Below, piece by piece: positions 21,616 through 31,729 of a stretch of DNA of 64,000 nt. Location: contig OX637345.1 of the NCBI GenBank assembly GCA_951799405.1, positions 1,736,001-1,800,000 on the forward strand, read 5' to 3'. The translations under genes and the position numbers were made by a program. Below the pieces are notes generated by a model. It was not told the DNA's origin. It was given only the letters and a program-made list of their open reading frames with translations, and searched no databases. The stretch is from Agapetus fuscipes (Eukaryota; Arthropoda; Insecta; Trichoptera; Glossosomatidae). How positions within the stretch are numbered: position 1 is the first letter of the stretch; each line of letters opens with the position of its first letter.

Positions 21616-21827
21616 CTATTTTAAAAAAAAAAAAAAAATAAAATAAAAAATAAAAAAAAAAAAAACAAAAAAAAAAATAGGCTTAAGGAAAATAGAATCA
21701 GAATTTATTGAACATTCTTATACAATTTCATTTATTTCTACAGGCTTTCATATGATGGTTTTTCTGGGACCCTTGGTTGAATTTTAACGAACTTAATTTA
21801 AAAAAATAATGCTTTTAAAATAATCAC

Positions 21828-22008
21828 AGTTGCTGTAAGGCTGGATGAACCTTTGGTGACCGGTCATCGGTAAAGGTTTATGAATTTTCAACCCAGCAAA
21901 GAGCACATTTAAAAATATAAATGGTATTTTTTTGTGCTCCGCCAGGATTCGAACCCACAACCTTCCATTCAGAGTGCGAAGTGTTACCACTGAACTACGG
22001 AACGGCCC
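21828..22008 (-). mobile_element. SINE A, 3' truncated
   Basis: The minus strand gives the head and body to GCCTTACAGCAACTG. The tail after that is missing. Confidence 0.8.
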
Positions 22009-22029
22009 TGAAATTGAAATACTTGTCTT

Positions 22030-22118
22030 GTCTTGTATCCTACCGCCTTTCCTCTAGGGGTGGCCGGTACCTCCACACAAGTGCCTCCACTTGACTCTGT
22101 CATTGCATACTTCTATTT
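22030..22118 (-). pseudogene. RT3-like LINE 3' fragment
   Basis: The minus strand has the WRHLCGGTGHP-like codons, seen as CTAGGGGTGGCCGGTACCTC on the + strand. The same block occurs at 23700 and 29200. Confidence 0.55.
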
Positions 22119-22128
22119 TTTTCTTTGG

Positions 22129-22430
22129 ACCGGTCCGTAGTCCAGTGGCAACACTTCGGACTCTTAAATGGAAGGTTGTCGATTCGAATCCCGGCGGACC
22201 ACAAAAAATATACAATTTATATTTCCAAATGTGCTCTTCGCTGGGTTGAAAAACTCATAAACCTTTACCAAAGACCGGTCACTGAAAGGTCCATCCAACC
22301 TTACAACATCTGAGTCTTGCTTGAAAATTGGCGCTTTCTACAGCGACGACCAAGCTCGCAGAGGGCTCTTGAGGTGTGATACACACAAAAACAGCGCTCC
22401 CCAAATAAATCAGCCTAATATTATTTTTAT
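22129..22430 (+). mobile_element. SINE A, full length
   Basis: The head is GGACCGGTCCGTAGTCCAGT, with the B-box-like GATTCGAATCC. The tail ends CCAAATAAATCAGCC with an AATATTATT extension. Confidence 0.9.
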
Positions 22431-22796
22431 ATTCCTTTATCTCAGCTGAACTTCTTTCATCTCATCATCTACTAAAGTTGAAAATTCTGGTCCTTGATCG
22501 TTTGGTCTGGATACTTTTTTACTGTCGCACATATCTCAATCGCATCTTTATCCTCTGAAAGTTGCACTGTCCGCTCCGTACTCTGCGGTGGGTTTGCACT
22601 TTTACGACGCTGAATGGGGAGGTGAAAAATTGCGATTTCATTCCCGCGACAAAAGTTGGATAATGCGATGCAGATCCCAGTCTTTAAAGTCCCATAAGGG
22701 CGCATTGAAATGTTGGAAACACTGACCTTATGAAATTCATATTCGGAGGGATGAAAACCGATTTTTATTGTCAGCCTTTTTGTGATCTTATGATAT
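22431..22796. other. No recognised gene; one 77-codon minus-strand frame
   Basis: The frame at 22472-22705 (minus, ending IKDQNFQL) is slightly richer in GC than its surroundings and hits no family repeat here. I do not recognise it and cannot say whether it is coding. Confidence 0.3.
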
Positions 22797-22900
22797 TGTG
22801 ATCTTATAATCTAAGTTACAAAGATATATTAACATTTAAAGCTCATATCAAATGCACACACCAAGCTCTCACCAAATAAATCATCCTAAATTTAATATTT
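22797..22900. repeat. Family C scrap and SINE A tail scrap
   Basis: A minus-strand family C tail (22797-22860) touches a + strand SINE A tail (CTCACCAAATAAATCATCC). Confidence 0.6.
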
Positions 22901-23227
22901 TTGTTGATATTTAACTCTTCCAAAAAACGCATTTTTTCCAAATAAAATTCCGGATTTTTGGACCTTTCCTAAAGCAATATTACAAACATTTTCTCTCCAC
23001 TTGATTTCTAATCGGAAAGCAGTTAGTGCTCTGCCAGTAACTTACATTTTACTGCCCTGTGTGAACACTCCAAATACTCTTGTTTACTGTTTAATGCTTC
23101 TTAAAAGTATGTTTGCACATACATAAACCATGCTTCGTTCACACGCTGTAGGAAGTGAAACGTAATTCAAAACAGTTAAGTGGATAAGAGAGAAGGATTG
23201 AAAGATTGGTTCATCTAACATCACATT

Positions 23228-23490
23228 GAACTCCTGCCAAGCATTAAGCAGAGAAAGCTGATGTATTAAGGTCACGCTATGAGAAATGAGAAATACCGTT
23301 TCCTTCATCTTATCATACAGGGTAAGGTTAAAGGGAGAAGATCTCAGAGACGCCAAAGGACATCGTGGCTGAAAAACCAGCGACAATGGTTTGACGAAAG
23401 CCCCAAGTCCGTGCTTTGAGCCGCAGCATCCAATATCAAAATAGCCATGATGATCGCTGATTTTGGATAGAAGTGGTACAAAGAAGAATA
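23228..23490 (+). pseudogene. LINE reverse transcriptase C-terminus, broken
   Basis: The + strand frame reads NEKYRFLHLIIQGKVKGRRS, TSWLKNQRQWFDESP, then a stop, then ASNIKIAMMIADFG. This IQGK..GRR..SWLKNLRQWF...KIAMMIA pattern is common at the end of arthropod LINE RTs. A relative lies at 31462-31700. The 147-codon minus-strand frame over it is a shadow. Confidence 0.75.
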
Positions 23491-23579
23491 AGATTGCGAC
23501 GTTTGTTCTGATTATCACCACGTTCAATTTAACCCGTGTTGAACCGTAAGATTTATAGACTTAGCCGCCAACATTGCAG

Positions 23580-23800
23580 ATCAATCATTTTTTATGTCTT
23601 CACATAATTCTTTCATTTCATCCGGATCCTTGATAGCTTTCATATAAGGTCCTATTTTAATTTTCAAACAAGTAGATTAAGACTGTATTGTACTACCTAT
23701 GGTGGCCGGTACCTCTGCAGATGCATCTTCTTTTTTTCTGTCCTTGCATGTCTTTTTCATCTCTTCAACATTCATCATTTTGCTATTACATACTGTTATG
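23580..23800 (-). pseudogene. RT2/RT3-like LINE 3' scraps
   Basis: The + strand words CTTTCATTTCATCCGGATCC and TGGTGGCCGGTACCTCTGCA are the reverse of the RT2 and RT3 C-terminal codons. Confidence 0.5.
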
Positions 23801-24199
23801 TAAATAACAAATACATAAATGTTAGGTAGGTAGGTGTATTAGTTATAGCCGATGAGAGTTGGAGTATTTATTATAGGGTAAAGAGGTATTCAAATTTATG
23901 CACTGGAAGCTTTATGTTCTGAAAGGTTCCAGCAAAATTGGTTTCTAGTAACTACCATCTTGGGAGTATAAAGGGCTACAAGCGGCTTGCAAGAGTCAGT
24001 CTATATACGACGCTCTGCTTTTGAACAAGAAAGAACAAGTAAGTGAAGACCAACTGTGAAATAAAGTGCTAAACCATAAATGTGAATTGTTAAAAATAAA
24101 TATTAATTGTTAAGTAAATCTAAGTGTAAAATAAATATCCATGAAATAAGACCAGTTTTTTTTTTAATTTTAAGACTATTTGAACCCTAAAAACACAAC

Positions 24200-24345
24200 A
24201 ATACTCTTCTCTGATTCTCACTCTGCAGGTTACATTCTTTCGCAATCTCACCTGTTTGATCTTTCCATTCATTTCCCTTTCACGCTTTTTTCTGACATTT
24301 TCTCTGTTCACTTTCTTCGTCAGTCGTTCATCATCCACTCTTCAA
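24200..24345 (-). pseudogene. RT3-like LINE fragment
   Basis: The minus strand gives MDDERLTKKVNRENVRKKRE, matching the RMNNDRLTKYIYRG region of RT3. It is short and broken. Confidence 0.55.
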
Positions 24346-24814
24346 GATTACTAAAAAAATAAGTAAATTGCTGGCCATCTGTGAATGGAACTTGGTAGTT
24401 TCTAGCTCAGTGTACTTACCGGCAAACAAACCATAAAAGTATCTAGACTTTCGATGAACTGTTTCCATGCAGGGCGGACTTAATACAAACAGGTCCGCAT
24501 CTAGGGAGATTAAATTTAGTGAGTGTCTAGGGCTCCAAGTTTATGGAAAATAACACATTTTTTCTTAACAGTTACTGTATTTTTATTCTTCAATGTCTTT
24601 ACAGCCCATATCTCTCCTTGGCCTCCGTTATCCTCAGCCTCCATTTGTCTCCGTCCTCGGCCGCGATCCTCTAGCTTGCCACCTGCAGTAACCGCATAGC
24701 ATCCTTCCTCATCCCACACCACTGTATTTAATGTAAAATAAAGGGATGTTCCTTAATTCTACGAAATATTTTAGGAATCGAAACACTATGCTTATGAGAA
24801 AAAATTGAAAAGAA
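24346..24814. other. No recognisable feature
   Basis: A 68-codon minus frame at 24516-24722 is rich in Gly, Glu and Arg but has no known motif. Confidence 0.4.
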
Positions 24815-25112
24815 ATGAGTTCGAGCCCCCTCGGAAGCTGGGAAACTCCCACATCAACTGAATAGGTTGGCGTAAGGCCAGCCCCTCAACCTTTAAAATA
24901 AATAAATTCCACTCGCCACATGCGAAACTGTAATAATAATCTATAACCTAAGTGGCAAGGATATATTAATTTGAAGCTCTCAAATGTATGTCCAAAAACA
25001 AACACGTGCAGTTCGCGCTTACAAATGCGGAATGTGTACTTACAAATAAAATCCAAACCTCAAATGAACATAAACCTTTTTGGGGATAACGCGACAAGAA
25101 GTTACAGTAAAG
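24815..25112 (+). mobile_element. SINE B 3' part, split by family C
   Basis: Body AGAAATGAGTTCGAGCCCCC to CACATGCGAAAC, then a minus-strand family C insert, then TTTTTGGGGATAACGCGACA resumes the SINE. Confidence 0.8.
24935..25078 (-). repeat. Family C inserted in SINE B
   Basis: A 5'-truncated copy with an AATAATAATCTATAACC tail on the + strand. Confidence 0.8.
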
Positions 25113-25358
25113 GCCTGTTACGCCAAACTCCAAAATAAAAACTCAGTGTGATTCCTCCCAACAAATCAAAAATGTTGTTGCTTATATGTAGATAAGCTGA
25201 TGTATATCATCTTTCCTGTTCAAATTCCATCATATTATTACCCATTTCCGAGAAATATTAAACCGAGGTCTTTACCAGAATAAATCAATCAAGTTTTATG
25301 TTTCAATCCAATTTTGATTGGAGGCTGGAGCAACAGGCTCTTACACTATATGTGTACT

Positions 25359-25587
25359 CAGTGGCGAAGGGTGCCATACAACTCGATTCCCATCGGTGTT
25401 CCTTTTACAATGAGGCAAAAATGATAATAAAGTAGACTGCATGGTTTCAATGAGGAAAAAATACGTATTGTTTCTTTGGTTTTAAATGTATTTTTTTACT
25501 TTGTGCCTATATTTTTTAACTACTTTGTTGCCTCATTTTCAAAAAAAAGCCGATGGGAATCGAGTTGTATGGCACCCTTCGCCACTG
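25359..25587 (+). mobile_element. hAT MITE, copy 2 (229 bp)
   Basis: Same termini and interior orientation as copy 1. It sits in a SINE B tail (ACACTATATGTGTA on the left, TGTGTAGCTTAGTTGCG on the right), but no clean 8-bp duplication is visible. Confidence 0.88.
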
Positions 25588-25977
25588 AATTTAATTTATT
25601 GTGTAGCTTAGTTGCGTTTTTGCCTTGTGCGTGTTGCTTCCTAGATCTGTCCCTCACTAGGGTAGGGTTCCAGTTAATGCTTGCCGCACCGATAACTGCC
25701 GAGCTGGAGCGTTTATGAGGTCTTTCAGCAAAAGCGAAAAGTGCTAAGTGCGCACTTACCAGAGTAACTACCTACTTGCTGTCCTACTCGCATGATGTGA
25801 ACCGGGAAGAAAGTTGTTAGCATGCAAGTAGGGCGAAAACTACCCTCATTGGGAAATTGAGTTTGTATCAAAAATGTTCTAGGAAATGTGGTGTGTGGGA
25901 GTATCCCAAATACATGCAAACACGTACATAATTCATACAAACTGATTGGATCACATTTTCTTTTCAATATTTTTTTA
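25588..25977. other. SINE B tail remnant, then nothing recognised
   Basis: After TGTGTAGCTTAGTTGCG at about 25600 no repeat or gene is evident. The 139-codon minus frame at 25725-26144 reaches into the TIR element and has no motif. Confidence 0.45.
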
Positions 25978-26315
25978 CATATCAACGGAGGTAAATAGGG
26001 CGGCATAAGTGACGTTATGGTCGAAAATGAGTTATGAATGAAATCCAACTTTAAAATTTCCGCTCTTTCTAATGCGCTAACTTCCATGGCTCTACGATGA
26101 CTTTGTTTGCCGTTTATGCCCAAGAAAAAATCTGCGTTTTTCAAGTATGGTTTTGGTGTAACCGACGAAATTTTGGTACTTGTTTTTCTTTAAGGGGCTT
26201 GTGACATAAAACCTCATAAAACAAGGTCAAATCACATTAATAGAAATGCCAATAAATGCCATTTTTGTTTAATTCTAGTGATGTTTTGATTTTAACAGTA
26301 TGATAAATTTTTGGT

Positions 26316-27914
26316 CAGGGTGAAAGAAGAATTTATGAACAGATAGATGAAGAGAATGAATTGAATATTTTGAAAGAAGAAATGAAAGTGTCTATTTCAC
26401 GTCTGAAGAATGGGAAGTCTGCTGGGTTTGATGGTATAAATGGTGAAATGTTGAAAGCAGGAGGTGAATGTGTGATAGATTGGATGTACGAATTATGTAA
26501 GCTTTGTGTGAATGCAGGAGTAGTACCGATGGATTGGAGGAAGGCAGTCATTGTTCCCATTTACAAAGGTAAAGGGGACAAAAAAGACTGTCAGAACTTC
26601 AGACCAATCAGTCTACTCAGTATACCAGGAAAAGTCTTCTGTAAGGTGATTATAAAAAATGTGATTCTGACTACTAGTGAAAGGATTTCCGATATACAGT
26701 CCGGCTTTATGGCCGGTAGAGGCTGTGTTGATCAGATTTTTACTCTACGACAACTTGTTGAAAAACAATTGTCGGTGAGGCGGAAGCTGTTCACGGCCTT
26801 TGTAGATCTGGAAAAGGCTTTTGACTCAGTGGACAGAGGTATGTTATGGGATGTTTTGAAAGCATACGGAGTGAATGGGGCTCTCCTAGGTGCGGTGCAT
26901 GCAAACTATGAAAATAGTAAGGCATGTGTCCGTATTGATGGTGAGTATAGTGAGTGGTTTGAAGTGTATAAGGGTGTGAGGCAAGGATGTGTGATGAGTC
27001 CATGGCTATTTAACATAGTTATGGACAAGTGTGTCAGGGATGCTAGACTTAATGACTGTGGATTGATGATAGGAGAGAGCAAAGTGAGTGTTCTACTGTA
27101 TGCAGATGATGCAGTTCTTGTATCTGATTCTGCAGTAGAATTGCAAACAATGCTCTCTAGATTGAATGAAGCTTTGTTAGGTAACCATTTGAAGTTGAAT
27201 GCAAGTAAGACGAAAGTATTGATTTTTGAAAGAGATGATGAAAATATGAATTATGAATTTAAAATTAATGGAATGAATGTTGATGTCGTAAATGAGTTTG
27301 TATACCTGGGAAGTAAGTTTGAAAAAGATGGAAGAATGACCGGTGAATTTGAAAGAAGAATAATGAAAGGCAGGTGCGTACTGGGTGCTACCGCTAGCAT
27401 CGCCAAAAACCAGAATCTTTCAAAAAATGTTCGACTGGCGGTGCACGGTGGTATACTAGTGCCCACTCTGATGTATGGAAGTGAAGCCTGGACGGTGAGT
27501 GAAAGTGAGATTAGTAAAGTCCATACGGTAGAAATGGATTACTTAAGAAGTATGATTGGAAAAAGACGGAGTGATAGGGTGAGGAATGATTTTGTTAGAG
27601 AGGAATGCGGTGTTAGAGAAAGTGTGAAAGTAAAGATTAAAAGAAGTATACTTAGATGGTTTGGACATTTGGAGAGAATGAATGAGGAAAGAATGACGAA
27701 GAAAGTATATGCTGCAAGAATTGATGGATGTCGTGGAAGAGGAAGACCGAGAAAGGTATGGATGGACCAAATTTTCGAAATAGCGAGTGAATGGGATATC
27801 CAGAGTCATAATAAAAGGAGGACTTGTATGAAAAAGGTTATGACTCTGGATGAAATGAAAGAAGTATGCAAGGACAGGAAGAAGTGGCGGCTAATCTGCA
27901 ATGCTGATTTTTAA
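26316..27914 (+). CDS. RT2 LINE: 5'-truncated reverse transcriptase, over 517 codons
   Basis: The frame is open from the left junction (about 26318, GQGERRIYEQIDEE) to TAA at 27912-27914. RT motifs in order, numbered from 26361: LKNGKSAGFDGING (about 15-30), NFRPISLLSIPGKV (about 70), FVDLEKAFDSVD (about 145), GVRQGCVMSPWLFN (about 210) and the catalytic YADD (about 247). A long C-terminus follows with YGSEAWT, ILRWFGHLERMNEER, GCRGRGRPRKVWMDQ and EVCKDRKKWRLICNADF. The endonuclease and the N-terminal RT part are missing, so this is a truncated insertion, though the remaining frame has no stop. It lies inside the TIR element at 25978-28398. The clade is uncertain; similar LINE proteins are widespread in insects. 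Confidence 0.9.
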   Translation, partial: QGERRIYEQIDEENELNILKEEMKVSISRLKNGKSAGFDGINGEMLKAGGECVIDWMYELCKLCVNAGVVPMDWRKAVIVPIYKGKGDKKDCQNFRPISLLSIPGKVFCKVIIKNVILTTSERISDIQSGFMAGRGCVDQIFTLRQLVEKQLSVRRKLFTAFVDLEKAFDSVDRGMLWDVLKAYGVNGALLGAVHANYENSKACVRIDGEYSEWFEVYKGVRQGCVMSPWLFNIVMDKCVRDARLNDCGLMIGESKVSVLLYADDAVLVSDSAVELQTMLSRLNEALLGNHLKLNASKTKVLIFERDDENMNYEFKINGMNVDVVNEFVYLGSKFEKDGRMTGEFERRIMKGRCVLGATASIAKNQNLSKNVRLAVHGGILVPTLMYGSEAWTVSESEISKVHTVEMDYLRSMIGKRRSDRVRNDFVREECGVRESVKVKIKRSILRWFGHLERMNEERMTKKVYAARIDGCRGRGRPRKVWMDQIFEIASEWDIQSHNKRRTCMKKVMTLDEMKEVCKDRKKWRLICNADF

Positions 27915-28280
27915 TGTTGGTTTATTGGCTTGCTACATTTTTTGCATAAGACATTTTTTACTTTTTTTGTATAGATTTATTTTTAAGGTTTTGTTGTTTT
28001 CTTATACTTAAATGTTATTTATTACTCGTATTCCTTGACTTATAGGTTGGTATGAGGCTGACCACCCATACTGTAAAAAATGGTTCACTTTGCCAATGTC
28101 ACCGCTGTTTCAGGGAATGTCGGCAAGAGTTGCAGGGCTTATGTTCATTTGAGGTTTGGATTTTATTTGTAAGTACACAATCAGCATTTGTAAGCGCGAA
28201 CTACACGTGTTTGTTTGTGGGCATACATCTGAGAGCTTTGAATGAATATATCCTTGCAACTTAGATTATAGATAGATTTA
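27915..28280 (+). repeat. RT2 3' UTR ending in family C
   Basis: From TGTTGGTTTATTGGCTTGCT the sequence runs through GTATTCCTTGACTTATAGGT into a full family C and an ATTATAGATAGATT tail. The same chain (RT end, this UTR, then C) occurs at 57303-57795. Confidence 0.85.
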
Positions 28281-28389
28281 TTATAGATAAAAAATTAAAA
28301 AGGTGATGTCCATTTTTCTGCAATCTCAAACTTTAAACTGCTCTCCTGAACAATTTAGTTTTTGTCACTTATGACCTATACTCTTTTAA

Positions 28390-28705
28390 CCGTTGATATG
28401 TTTTTTCGATTTTTAAGTTTTGAGTACCTGGGAAAGATTTATTATGCATATTTAATCTTAGTTGCAAAGGTTGGATTAGCTCATATCCTGTGGAGAGTGG
28501 TACTCCATTCACTCGTAGGTGGTCACGCCTAGATGTGGCTGCCCACAGTATCTCCGTCTTATCCATGTTCAGGATTAGGACATTGTTCACCATCCACCCA
28601 CCGACCTCCGCGATACACCCAGAGACCCTGCAACTGAGGTCCTCAGCCATGTCTGGCCGACAGTGAGAGTATATTTGCCAGTCATCTGCATATGAGTGTG
28701 AGATG
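28390..28705 (-). pseudogene. CR1-like LINE reverse transcriptase, palm fragment (part 1)
   Basis: The minus strand reads SYADDWQIYSHCRPDMAEDL, IAEVGGWMVNNVLILNMDKT, EILWAATSRRDHLRVNG. The YADD and LNMDKTE motifs mark a CR1-like RT. The upstream part of the same element is at 29017-29120, beyond an RT3 insertion. Confidence 0.8.
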
Positions 28706-29016
28706 AGATGGTTTGGGCATTTGAAAAGAATGAATAACGATAGACTGACAAAGTATATATACAGAGGAAGTGTGAAAGGAAAAAGAGGGGAGGGACGACC
28801 ACAGATGGGACGACCGAGAAAAGTATGGAATGATCAGATTGAGGAGATTATGAAAGAATGGGATATATAAATAGAGCGTAAAAGAAGAAAATGCATGAAA
28901 AAGGTAATGGATATGAATTAATTTAAAAAGGTATGTAAAGATAGGAAGAAATGGAGGCTGCTCTGCTGAGGCTCTGGCCACTCTTAGTGGAATGGCGACA
29001 GAGTTACAGTTACAGT
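28706..29016 (+). pseudogene. RT3 LINE 3' end inserted in the CR1 fragment
   Basis: Frame: RWFGHLKRMNNDRLTKYIYR, GRPRKVWNDQIEEIMKEWDI, a stop, then KRRKCMKKVMDMN, a stop, and KKVCKDRKKWRLLC. It ends CAGAGTTACAGTTACAGTTACAG. GATGAG flanks the insert on both sides, a likely 6-bp target duplication. Confidence 0.8.
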
Positions 29017-29120
29017 TACAGATGAGGCCCCATTTTTCAACAATACTCTTAATGTCAGCAGTATACTATATAAAAAGAATCGGACCCAAAACAGAGCCCT
29101 GTGGAACACAAAAGACAGTA
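29017..29120 (-). pseudogene. CR1-like LINE reverse transcriptase fragment (part 2)
   Basis: The minus strand reads CVPQGSVLGPILFI, a stop, then YTADIKSIVEKWGL. It is the segment just before YADD and continues at 28705 when the RT3 insert is removed. Confidence 0.8.
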
Positions 29121-29164
29121 TGTATGTATGTACACATGCAGTATATATGCCTGCTTGTGAACAT

Positions 29165-29320
29165 GCATTAAATATCTGTTACTGTTACTGTATCCTGCCG
29201 CCGTTCCACTAGGGGTGGCCGGTACCTCCGCAGATGCGCCTCCACTTTTTTCTGTCCTTACAAACCACTTTCATTTCCTCAATATTCATCACCTTTTTCA
29301 TACATACTCTTCTCTTATTT
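29165..29320 (-). pseudogene. RT3-like LINE 3' end
   Basis: The + strand shows CTGTTACTGTTACTGTATCC (inverse of the tail), then GGGGTGGCCGGTACCTCCGC and ATTCATCACCTTTTTCATAC. Confidence 0.7.
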
Positions 29321-29640
29321 TCAAACCTTAAATATCAAAGTATCTTTGCAACTTAAATTATAGCTTATAATAGCCCTCACTAATGGTGATTTAAGGACCG
29401 AAAAGTTATTTATCTTTTACAAAAAACAAGTGACTATATAGAACAATGTAAGAAATAAATAAAACTATTTCTTTTTTTAATTTTATTGACAAAATAAACT
29501 ATAATATACCTATTCCAAGCTTTCAAGGGATGTCTAAGTTTTTCTTTTGTGCAAATTCGAATCAATCACCCCTTTTCAAAGTTCGAAAGTCGAATAATCG
29601 AATTCACTAAAGAGAGCCCACAGATTTCCCGCCCTTTCTT
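29321..29640. other. Family C tail scrap, then nothing recognised
   Basis: ATCTTTGCAACTTAAATTATAG at about 29343 is a family C tail. The remainder is AT-rich with no feature. Confidence 0.45.
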
Positions 29641-29649
29641 TGTCAAATG

Positions 29650-29790
29650 ACAATTTCTCCGGTTCCACGACGAATCACAGACGGTCACAGACCGTCTACA
29701 AACAGCTCGACCATGGACAAATCGATCACACGACAGTTCATTCACCTAAATTTCCGGTCAGTAAAATTAAATACAACTCGGCTACAAATA
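29650..29790 (+). repeat. Satellite-like DNA, left of a CR1 insertion
   Basis: Words such as GGACAAATCGATCACACGAC and CCGGTTCCACGACGAATCA match the satellite at 2215-3575, in the same orientation but diverged. Confidence 0.7.
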
Positions 29791-30810
29791 CAGGGCTCTG
29801 TTCTGGGTCCACTTCTCTTCGTCCTGTACACTGGAGAGCTTGAACAGGTGGTGCACAGGTCAGGACTTGAAATGCAGTGCTATGCTGATGATTGTCAGAT
29901 CTATGGTGACTGTGAACCCGAAAACCAAATGGCCTTAAAGAGAACAATCGGCAAATGCATTGAAGACGTTGAACGCTGGATGACTGCAAACAAGCTAGTC
30001 CTAAACCCAGAAAAAACAGAAATTTTGTGTGCAGTGACAAAGAAGCGCAATGAACTTTTTGACCTGTCGCCCATCAGAATCTGCGGAGTAAATGTCAACC
30101 CGTCTGCCAGCATTAAACTTCTTGGAGTTTGCATCGACCAGCACCTGACACTGGATAATCAACTATCAAACACTGTCAGATCCGGATTATTTGCTCTCCG
30201 GCAAATTCAGACCGTGGTTAAAAGTCTGCCTAGGAGTGCTACAAAGGCGATTGTAAATTCCTTTGTTGTGGCCAAACTTGACTACTGCAATGCGATTTAT
30301 GCTGGTCAGCCCAAAAATCAGCTCAAAAGGCTTCAATCGCTGCAGAACGCTGCAGCTAGACTCATATATGGCGCTGCAAAGTCTTGCCGCATCACTCCTC
30401 ACCTTCAAGCTCTGCATTGGCTAAAAATCCCTGAGAGGATTACCTATAAAGTTGGTCTGCTCACTTTTAAAGAACTACGTGGGAGTGCTCCGGGGTACCT
30501 GATGGAGCTGGTGTCTCCAACAACTATAACCTTCCGTGGACAAACACTGAGGTCAGCTGCATCAAGAAGCAGCTGCCTGGAAGTCCCAGCAAGACGACCC
30601 CACACTGTTTTTGGAGACAGGGCATTCAAGGCAGCCGCTCCAATGACCTGGAATGCTTTTCCTGACACACTGAGGGAACTGGATTTGGAGACGCAATTTA
30701 AAAAAAGTCTCAAGACTCACCTCTTCGTCCAATCATATGGACAAGCGCCTTTGTAGAGACACATTGTCATAAAAGGCGCTATATAAATTCTGTGTTTATT
30801 ATTATTATTA
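29791..30810 (+). pseudogene. CR1-like LINE, 5'-truncated RT C-terminal half with (ATT)n tail
   Basis: The LINE part of the frame starts QGSVLGPLLFVLYTGELEQV, with the catalytic YADD about 20 codons on, then WMTANKLVLNPEKTEILCAV, IKLLGVCIDQHLTLDNQLSN and SRSSCLEVPARRPHTVFGDR to a stop at 30754-30756. The 3' end carries GGCGCTATATAAATTC and (ATT)n, a signature shared by CR1/L2 LINEs. The open frame runs upstream into satellite-like DNA (29647-29790), so its first 48 or so residues are not LINE. The element lacks the endonuclease and most of the RT, and I treat it as dead, though this part of the frame is unbroken. Confidence 0.9.
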
Positions 30811-30876
30811 AATAACTCGTTTACAGACACATCGGTTACGGACATTTCAGTCACACGAAACTTTGTTCGTACGCAA
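30811..30876 (+). repeat. Satellite-like DNA, right of the CR1 insertion
   Basis: It resumes with ACAGACACATCGGTTACGGA and TTTCAGTCACACGAAACTTT. Confidence 0.65.
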
Positions 30877-30879
30877 CCC

Positions 30880-31134
30880 AAAACGTAACTAAGCTACACA
30901 TATAGTGTAACTTCTTGCCTGCATTACCCCCGAAGGGGTCACATGTGGCGATTGGGGACCTATTTATTTTTACGGTAAGGGGGCCGGCCTCACACCAACC
31001 ACTTGCAGTTGGAGTGGGGGTTTCCCAGCTCACGGGGGGGCTGGTTCTCATTACTTGTGAAGGCTGAGTAAACCTTGAGATCGAAGCCTTGCTCTCGGCA
31101 TGGAATGCAAGCATTCTACCAATTGAGCTATCAA
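30880..31134 (-). mobile_element. SINE B of an A-B composite
   Basis: The minus strand carries the head GATAGCTCAATTGGTAGAAT and the tail TGTAGCTTAGTTACGTTTTG. The TCTCATTTCT block is shortened. Confidence 0.85.
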
Positions 31135-31221
31135 CCTTTTTACGAGCTTGGTCGTCGTCGGTACAAAGCGCCAATTCTCAAGCAAGACCCAGTTGCTGTA
31201 AGGCTGGATGGACCTTTGGTG
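31135..31221 (-). mobile_element. SINE A part of the same composite, 5' truncated
   Basis: Only the segment from CACCAAAGGTCCATCCAGCC to the A-B junction remains. Confidence 0.75.
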
Positions 31222-31254
31222 CAGTTCGATTTTTTGTTTACGATATTTTGGTCA

Positions 31255-31352
31255 CTTACGGTGCTATTCTTAGACATTTTAGTCGTCCGTTGAGCTCACG
31301 CTTTGACAAACTAATGATGCATTTGTATGAAGACCTTTCAATCCAAGATGGC
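31255..31352 (+). mobile_element. Half copy of a TIR element
   Basis: ACGGTGCTATTCTTAGACAT through ACAAACTAATGATGCATTTG and AAGATGGCCACAAGT matches the left part of the element at 46829-47070. The right end is missing. Confidence 0.75.
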
Positions 31353-31455
31353 CACAAGTAAACCGAAATGTCGTTGACCGAAAAGTTCTTCGTGACCGAT
31401 GTATCTGTGGACGAAGTATCTATGGTGGCCAAGGTATCTGTGACCGAAAAGTCGA
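31353..31455 (-). repeat. Satellite-like DNA in inverted orientation
   Basis: The + strand reads AACCGAAATGTCGTTGACCG and GTGACCGAAAAGTCGAAC, the inverse of the satellite words. Confidence 0.7.
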
Positions 31456-31461
31456 ACTTCT

Positions 31462-31700
31462 GCCACCATTAAGCAGAGAAACTTATGTTATTAGATCACA
31501 TTCTGAAAAATGAGCAAAACCGCTTTCTCCATCTTATCATACAGGGTAAGATTAAGGGAAAAAGAACTCAGGGATGCCGAAGGACATTATGATTAAAAAA
31601 CCTGCGACAATGGTTCAGCAAAAGCACCAATTCACAGCATCCAAAGTCAAAATAGCCATGATGATCGCTGATCTTTGATAAAAGTGGCACGAAAAGAATA
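31462..31700 (+). pseudogene. LINE reverse transcriptase C-terminus, broken
   Basis: Frame HILKNEQNRFLHLIIQGKIK, then TQGCRRTL, a stop, and LKNLRQWFSKS, with further stops. It is homologous to 23228-23490 at DNA level. Confidence 0.75.
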
Positions 31701-31729
31701 ACAACTCCAAAGGTTTTTTTGGGGAGTAG

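Larger units (their letters stand above)
25978..28398 (+). mobile_element. TA-flanked TIR element, split by a LINE
   Basis: The left end is TATCAACGG...GCATAAGTGAC and the right end is GTCACTTATGACC...CCGTTGATA. Complete relatives of about 420-430 bp are at 32848 and 51984. In this copy the left part (25978-26315) and right part (about 28280-28398) are separated by the RT2 LINE and family C. The TA at both ends suggests a Tc1/mariner-like target, but no transposase is present. Confidence 0.8.

Noticed and set aside
23084..23527. 147-codon minus-strand frame
   Set aside because: It is the antisense shadow of a LINE RT C-terminus (23228-23490, plus). A homologous stretch at 31462-31700 supports the plus strand.
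25725..26144. 139-codon minus-strand frame as a host gene
   Set aside because: Half of it lies in the TIR element at 25978 onward and it shows no motif.
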